From NCBI RefSeq assembly GCF_025263685.1, contig NZ_CP092109.1, positions 2,171,001 through 2,235,000 on the forward strand: a DNA stretch of 64,000 bases. Direction: 5' to 3'. The position numbers and the translations under genes are program-made. This document shows positions 63,355-64,000 of the stretch, piece by piece (positions within the stretch are counted from its first letter, which is position 1; each line of letters starts with the position of its first letter). The notes under the pieces are model-generated. The model was not told the origin of the DNA. It saw only the letters and a program-made list of their open reading frames with translations, and searched no databases. This DNA is from Geoalkalibacter halelectricus (GTDB taxonomy: Bacteria > Desulfobacterota > Desulfuromonadia > Desulfuromonadales > Geoalkalibacteraceae).

Positions 63355-64000
63355 TCAGTTCGGCGGCCGGGAGGCCTGACTTTGCGGCTCCTCAACCTCC
63401 TGGGGGCGCGCGCGGCGCAGGATCTCACCGTCGACTGAGCGCAGGTGCAGGTCGCGCTGGGGAAAGGGAATCTCCACCCCGGCTTCGCGAAAGCGCCGAT
63501 CGACTTCTCGACCCAGATCGCTGCGCACGCTGAGGCGCTTGGTGACGTCGGCAATATAACCGCGCAACTCAAAATCCAGGGAGCTGTCGCCGAAGCCGAC
63601 GAAAATCGCCGAGGGGCCGGGATCGGCCAGCACTTGAGGATGGCGATCGCCGACCTCCTTGAGGATGTCGAGCACCAACTCCACATCGCTGCCATAGGCC
63701 ACTCCCACGCTCAGCACCACCCGCGCGCGGGTGGTGCTGAGCGTCCAGTTGGTGACCTTTTCGGCGATAAGCTGGGAGTTGGGCACGATCAATTCCGAAT
63801 TGTCGAAGGTCTCGATGATGGTCGAGCGCAGCCCGATTTTGCGCACCGTACCCCAATCCTCATCGACCACGATCATATCCCCCACCTTGACGGGCCGCTC
63901 GAACAACAAAATCAGCCCGCTGACAAAGTTGTTCACGATGTTTTGCAGGCCGAAACCGATGCCGATGCCGAAGGCGCCGGCCAGGACGGCGAAATTGCGC
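63355..64000 (-). CDS. MscS-family mechanosensitive channel, N-terminus beyond the right edge
   Basis: 215 codons are visible and the frame stays open to the window edge. The pore helix LAGAFGIGIGFGLQNIVNNFVSGLILLFERP, with the glycine/alanine pattern of MscS TM3, is partly encoded in the last 64 bases. The beta domain (VGDMIVVDEDWGTVRKIGLRSTII) and the C-terminal cytoplasmic domain follow. The N-terminal membrane helices and start are missing because of the edge, not a truncation of the gene. It releases solutes on osmotic downshock. Confidence 0.92.
   Translation of the reverse strand, partial: RNFAVLAGAFGIGIGFGLQNIVNNFVSGLILLFERPVKVGDMIVVDEDWGTVRKIGLRSTIIETFDNSELIVPNSQLIAEKVTNWTLSTTRARVVLSVGVAYGSDVELVLDILKEVGDRHPQVLADPGPSAIFVGFGDSSLDFELRGYIADVTKRLSVRSDLGREVDRRFREAGVEIPFPQRDLHLRSVDGEILRRARPQEVEEPQSQASRPPN

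Overview
The window is GC-rich and looks chromosomal, from an anaerobic respiring member of the Desulfuromonadota (Geobacter/Desulfuromonas/Geoalkalibacter-type). The inference rests on gene content: a 14-subunit nuo operon whose NuoF carries a C-terminal ferredoxin domain, an Rnf operon, menaquinone synthesis by the futalosine route (mqnC, mqnE plus UbiX-, UbiA- and UbiD-type genes), F0 genes atpZ-atpI-atpB-atpE without the F1 genes, and several multiheme cytochromes that resemble the menaquinol-oxidising Cbc and ImcH proteins of metal reducers. No 16S rRNA is present, so genus is not resolved.

Layout. 1-8130 is accessory DNA on the minus strand: an unrecognised protein cut by the left edge, a type III restriction-modification pair (res, mod), a GIY-YIG/DUF4357 protein and a DUF927 ATPase. 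A roughly 870-base non-coding stretch with three hairpins follows, ending at tRNA-Arg(ACG). 9166-11511 holds a DUF2155 lipoprotein, two tRNA-Ser genes each followed by a partial copy of its own 3' end, and serS. 11589-19362 is housekeeping: HD phosphohydrolase, EamA transporter, fumC, a hisC-mutY-rnd-DUF2007 operon with overlapping genes, a candidate small RNA and a DUF3800 protein. 19440-27755 carries menaquinone genes mqnC, mqnE, ubiX-like, mqnP/ubiA-like and ubiD-like, with an SLC13 transporter and an Slp-like protein between them.

27871-43850 is the complete nuo operon (A to N, transcribed right to left) with a zinc-ribbon/TPR gene inserted between nuoG and nuoH. It starts at a promoter beside a perfect 16-bp palindrome and ends at a strong terminator. 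moeA follows on the plus strand, then rnfABCDGE on the minus strand, then hemL and the F0 genes on the plus strand.

54190-62853 is a respiratory cytochrome region. It contains a nine-heme cytochrome c fused to a cytochrome b (CbcL-like), a three-gene cytochrome/ferredoxin/NrfD module (CbcSTU-like) and an inner-membrane NapC/NirT-type multiheme cytochrome (ImcH-like). A polytopic membrane protein and an unusually T-rich intergenic stretch lie between the first and second. The window closes with a YtxH-like protein and an MscS channel cut by the right edge.

Taken together, electrons enter through Nuo and Rnf, pass to menaquinone made by the mqn genes, and may leave through up to three parallel quinol-oxidising cytochrome modules, while the proton gradient drives the ATP synthase whose ion channel is encoded here. 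No CRISPR array, rRNA operon or intact insertion sequence was seen. All start sites were chosen by eye from Shine-Dalgarno placement and family alignment.
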